A stretch of 15,837 bases of DNA from NCBI GenBank assembly GCA_910584325.1, contig CAJTZH010000064.1, forward strand, positions 1 through 15,837, read 5' to 3'. Positions 13,599-15,837 of the stretch are shown here, one piece after another. The translations under genes were made by a program, and so were the position numbers. The stretch comes from an uncultured Lachnospiraceae bacterium. GTDB lineage: Bacteria > Bacillota > Clostridia > Lachnospirales > Lachnospiraceae. Position 1 is the stretch's first letter, and each line of letters begins with the position of its first letter. Under the pieces are notes generated by a model. It did no database searches, was not told the DNA's origin, and was given only the letters and a program-made list of their open reading frames with translations.

Positions 13599-13613
13599 CT
13601 TGTGTCGTTTTTT

Positions 13614-13730
13614 TGCGGCTGCAATGCGTGTAAAACGATTACAGCCGCAGATAGTTTTGATCAAAATTGAGCGGCTTAAAATTTGCAAAGCAAATTTCAA
13701 GCAATAATCGAAGTTTTTCAAACTACGATT
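13614..13730 (-). other. hairpin-rich spacer between pgk and tpiA
   Basis: Three stem-loops follow the pgk stop: AATCG-x-AGTTT with AAACT-x-CGATT (13706-13730), AAATTTGC-aaa-GCAAATTT (13679-13697), and TGCGGCTG with CAGCCGCA (13614-13649). On the minus strand none is followed by a T run; the last is followed by A7. They therefore look more like RNA stabilising or processing elements, or weak terminators, than strong terminators. No gene is visible here. Confidence 0.55.
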
Positions 13731-14924
13731 TTATTTATCGTTTGCAGCGGCTACGCCCGGAAGTTCTTTGCCTTCAAGAAACTCAAGGGAAGCTCCCCCG
13801 CCCGTTGAAATGTGTGTCATTTTATCGCCAAAACCTAAATTATTGACTGCGGATGCGGAATCGCCGCCGCCAATGATTGTCGTTGCGTCCTTGAGTTCCG
13901 CGAGTGCTTCGGCTACCTCTATCGTACCCTTCGCGAAATTCGGCATCTCAAAGCATCCCATCGGTCCGTTCCATACTACAGTTTTCGCGTCCTTTAATGC
14001 TTCTCTGAACAGCTTGCAGGACTCCGGTCCAATATCAAGACCTTCCCAGTTGTCAGGAATATCTCCAAGACCGCAGACCTTCGTGTTCGCGTCATTTGAA
14101 AAATCATCTGCCGCAATATTATCTATCGGAACAAGAAGCTTAACACCCTTTGCCTTAGCCTTTTCTTCCATATCAAGCGCATACTGCTTATAATCTTCCT
14201 CCAGAAGAGAATTGCCTACCGGATAGCCGTGTGCCGCCATGAATGTATATGCCATGCCGCCGCCGATAATCAATGTGTCCACCTTGTCGAGAAGATTCTC
14301 GATTACAGGAATCTTAGAAGAAACCTTAGAACCGCCGAGAATCGCGACAAACGGTCTTACAGGGTTGTTAACCGCATTTCCGAGGAAATCAATCTCTTTC
14401 TGCATCAGATATCCGACAACAGCCGTATCTACAAACTGTGTAACGCCGACATTCGAGCAGTGCGCTCTGTGCGCCGTACCAAATGCGTCGTTTACAAATA
14501 CGTCGCAGATTGACGCAAGGTCTTTGGAGAATGCCTCTCCACACTTTGATTCTTCCGCTCTGAAACGGGTATTTTCAAGAAGGATAACTTCTCCCTCTTT
14601 CATCGCTTCCACTGCGGCTCTTGCGTTTGCGCCGACAACTTCGTCATCCGCAACAAACTTTACTTCCTGACCAAGAATCTCAGAAAATCTCTTGGCAACA
14701 GGAGCCAGCGTAAATTTAGCGTCCGGTCCCTTCGGTTTGCCAAGATGGGAACAAAGAATGACTTTGCCACCGTCGGCAACCAGTTTCTTAATTGTAGGAA
14801 CAGCAGCAACAAGTCTGTTTTCGTCCGTAATCTCACCGTCTACGATAGGCACGTTAAAATCCACACGCACCAATACTCTTTTTCCTTTTACATTGATATC
14901 ATCTACTGATTTCTTGTTAAGCAT
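13731..14924 (-). CDS. pgk: phosphoglycerate kinase
   Basis: Pgk transfers the acyl phosphate of 1,3-bisphosphoglycerate to ADP, the first ATP-forming step of glycolysis. The 397-residue length fits bacterial enzymes. Substrate-binding motifs are present: RVDFNVP (20-26), SHLGKPKG (about 59-66), LLENTRF, and FVNDAFGTAHRAH. The nucleotide side has AILGGSKVSSKI, the GGGMAYTF loop, VVWNGPMGCFE, TIIGGGDSASAV and the final STGGGASLEFLEGKELPG. AAGGAGG precedes the ATG. A terminator-like hairpin ends 22 bases upstream of the start, after gap, with no room for a new promoter in between. Expression therefore probably depends on read-through from gap. Confidence 0.98.
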   Translation of the reverse strand: MLNKKSVDDINVKGKRVLVRVDFNVPIVDGEITDENRLVAAVPTIKKLVADGGKVILCSHLGKPKGPDAKFTLAPVAKRFSEILGQEVKFVADDEVVGANARAAVEAMKEGEVILLENTRFRAEESKCGEAFSKDLASICDVFVNDAFGTAHRAHCSNVGVTQFVDTAVVGYLMQKEIDFLGNAVNNPVRPFVAILGGSKVSSKIPVIENLLDKVDTLIIGGGMAYTFMAAHGYPVGNSLLEEDYKQYALDMEEKAKAKGVKLLVPIDNIAADDFSNDANTKVCGLGDIPDNWEGLDIGPESCKLFREALKDAKTVVWNGPMGCFEMPNFAKGTIEVAEALAELKDATTIIGGGDSASAVNNLGFGDKMTHISTGGGASLEFLEGKELPGVAAANDK

Positions 14925-14946
14925 GAACAGCCTCCTTAAATTTTAT

Positions 14947-14988
14947 AAAAAGGGCCCGGTCCTATAGTCTTCCTACATAACCGGACCC
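14947..14988 (-). terminator. intrinsic terminator between gap and pgk
   Basis: On the minus strand GGGTCCGGT (14988-14980) pairs with ACCGGGCCC (14960-14952) over nine positions, one of them U-G, with a 19-base loop. T5 (14951-14947) follows at once. It lies 23 bases after the gap stop and 22 bases before the pgk ATG, so it should cut part of the transcripts and favour gap expression. Confidence 0.75.
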
Positions 14989-15011
14989 AAATGAGTCAAT
15001 ACCGAACCGGA

Positions 15012-15837
15012 TTAGTTTAATTCAGCAAAATATTTAATTGTTCTTACCATCTGGCTTGTGTAAGAATTCTCGTTATCATACCATGAAACAACCTGAACAT
15101 GTGTATTACCGTCTTCCATCGGAGCTACCATTGTCTGTGTTGCGTCAAATAAAGAACCGAATCTCATACCGATTACATCACTTGATACGATTTCGTCTGT
15201 ATTGTATCCGAAGCTCTCTGTCTGAGCAGCCTTCATAGCCTCGTTAACCTGGTCTTTTGTTACGGTACCCTTTACAACAGCTACAAGAATTGTTGTAGAA
15301 CCTGTCATAGTAGGAACTCTCTGTGCGGAACCGATTAACTTGCCGTTCAGTTCAGGAATTACAAGACCGATAGCCTTTGCAGCGCCTGTTGAGTTCGGAA
15401 CGATATTCTGAGCGCCGGCTCTTGACCTTCTCTTGTCACCCTTTCTCTGTGGTCCGTCAAGAATCATCTGGTCGCCTGTATAAGCATGAACGGTTGTCAT
15501 AATACCTGACTGGATTGGAGCCAAATCGTTCAGCGCCTTAGCCATAGGAGCAAGACAGTTTGTTGTGCAGGAAGCAGCCGAAATAATGGTATCATCCTTT
15601 GTCAGTGTATTATGGTTTACATTAAATACTACTGTCGGAAGGTCGTTGCCTGCCGGTGCTGAAATAACTACTTTCTTAGCGCCCGCGTCAATATGAGCCT
15701 GTGCCTTTGCTTTGCTTGTATAGAAACCTGTACACTCAAGAACTACATCTACGTCAAGCTCACCCCAAGGAAGTTCCGCTGCGTTTGCCTTAGCGTAAAT
15801 CGTAATCTTCTTACCGTTCACTGTGATGGAATCCTCA
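15012..15837 (-). CDS. gap: glyceraldehyde-3-phosphate dehydrogenase, C-terminal part (runs off window)
   Basis: The frame continues without interruption past the window edge, giving about 275 of the usual 335 or so residues. The internal ATG near 15821 is not the true start, because the frame reads E-D-S-I-T-V-N-G-K-K across it. The catalytic cysteine is in SAASCTTNCLAPMAKAL. The phosphate-binding THDRRSR-like region appears as KGDKRRSRAGAQNIVPNSTGAAKA, followed by VIPELNGKLIGSAQRVP and the C-terminal WYDNENSYTSQMVRTI. The N-terminal cofactor-binding part, which would tell NAD from NADP use, is outside the window. It catalyses oxidative phosphorylation of glyceraldehyde 3-phosphate. It is the first visible gene of gap-pgk-tpiA, with a terminator directly behind it. 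Confidence 0.97.
   Translation of the reverse strand, partial: EDSITVNGKKITIYAKANAAELPWGELDVDVVLECTGFYTSKAKAQAHIDAGAKKVVISAPAGNDLPTVVFNVNHNTLTKDDTIISAASCTTNCLAPMAKALNDLAPIQSGIMTTVHAYTGDQMILDGPQRKGDKRRSRAGAQNIVPNSTGAAKAIGLVIPELNGKLIGSAQRVPTMTGSTTILVAVVKGTVTKDQVNEAMKAAQTESFGYNTDEIVSSDVIGMRFGSLFDATQTMVAPMEDGNTHVQVVSWYDNENSYTSQMVRTIKYFAELN

Noticed and set aside
1..15837. CRISPR arrays, tRNA or rRNA genes, transposases, integrases and phage genes
   Set aside because: I saw no regularly spaced repeats, no tRNA-like cloverleaf with conserved arms, and no transposase, integrase or phage protein in any frame.

Overview
The window looks like chromosome of a low-to-moderate GC Firmicute of the class Clostridia, most plausibly Lachnospiraceae. 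The evidence is strong GGAGG-type ribosome binding sites on nearly every gene, the order yicC-remA-gmk-rpoZ, TTG/GTG starts, an XRE regulator with a membrane tail, and a gap-pgk-tpiA glycolytic cluster. Species cannot be told. Almost every gene is on the minus strand, so transcription runs from high to low coordinates.

Right end (15837-12714): the 3' part of gap, then pgk and tpiA. An intrinsic terminator sits between gap and pgk. A hairpin-rich spacer containing a perfect TGTGA-N6-TCACA palindrome lies between pgk and tpiA. A terminator closes the cluster.

Middle-right (12724-11065) is a graveyard of broken accessory genes: an AraC regulator without its N-terminal part, a cupin with an apparent internal deletion, a small two-membrane-segment protein whose ribosome binding site points at a non-start codon, and a RelB-like antitoxin (56 codons) whose RelE/ParE-like toxin survives only as an N-terminal scrap.

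Middle (10938-7126) is an ABC export operon: MacB/LolD-type ATPase, a large FtsX-type permease split in two by a frameshift in a run of ten A, and an XRE regulator with a membrane tail. It ends at a terminator.

Centre-left (7083-1579): a near-consensus promoter overlapping that terminator drives a six-gene operon: SbcD/YhaO-like phosphoesterase, SbcC/YhaN-like ATPase with two membrane segments, YicC endoribonuclease, RemA, guanylate kinase and RNA polymerase omega. The 5' leader holds a 171-bp palindrome that can fold into a 34-bp outer stem carrying three hairpins. It is the most unusual structure in the window. The operon ends at a terminator.

Left end (1537-1) has a small co-directional group: an ICMT-like methyltransferase, a SUKH-fold protein, a zinc-ribbon protein and the start of a DUF3788 protein.

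I found no complete new defence or mobile system. The strongest leads are the leader palindrome, the homopolymer-interrupted permease and the decayed toxin-antitoxin pair.
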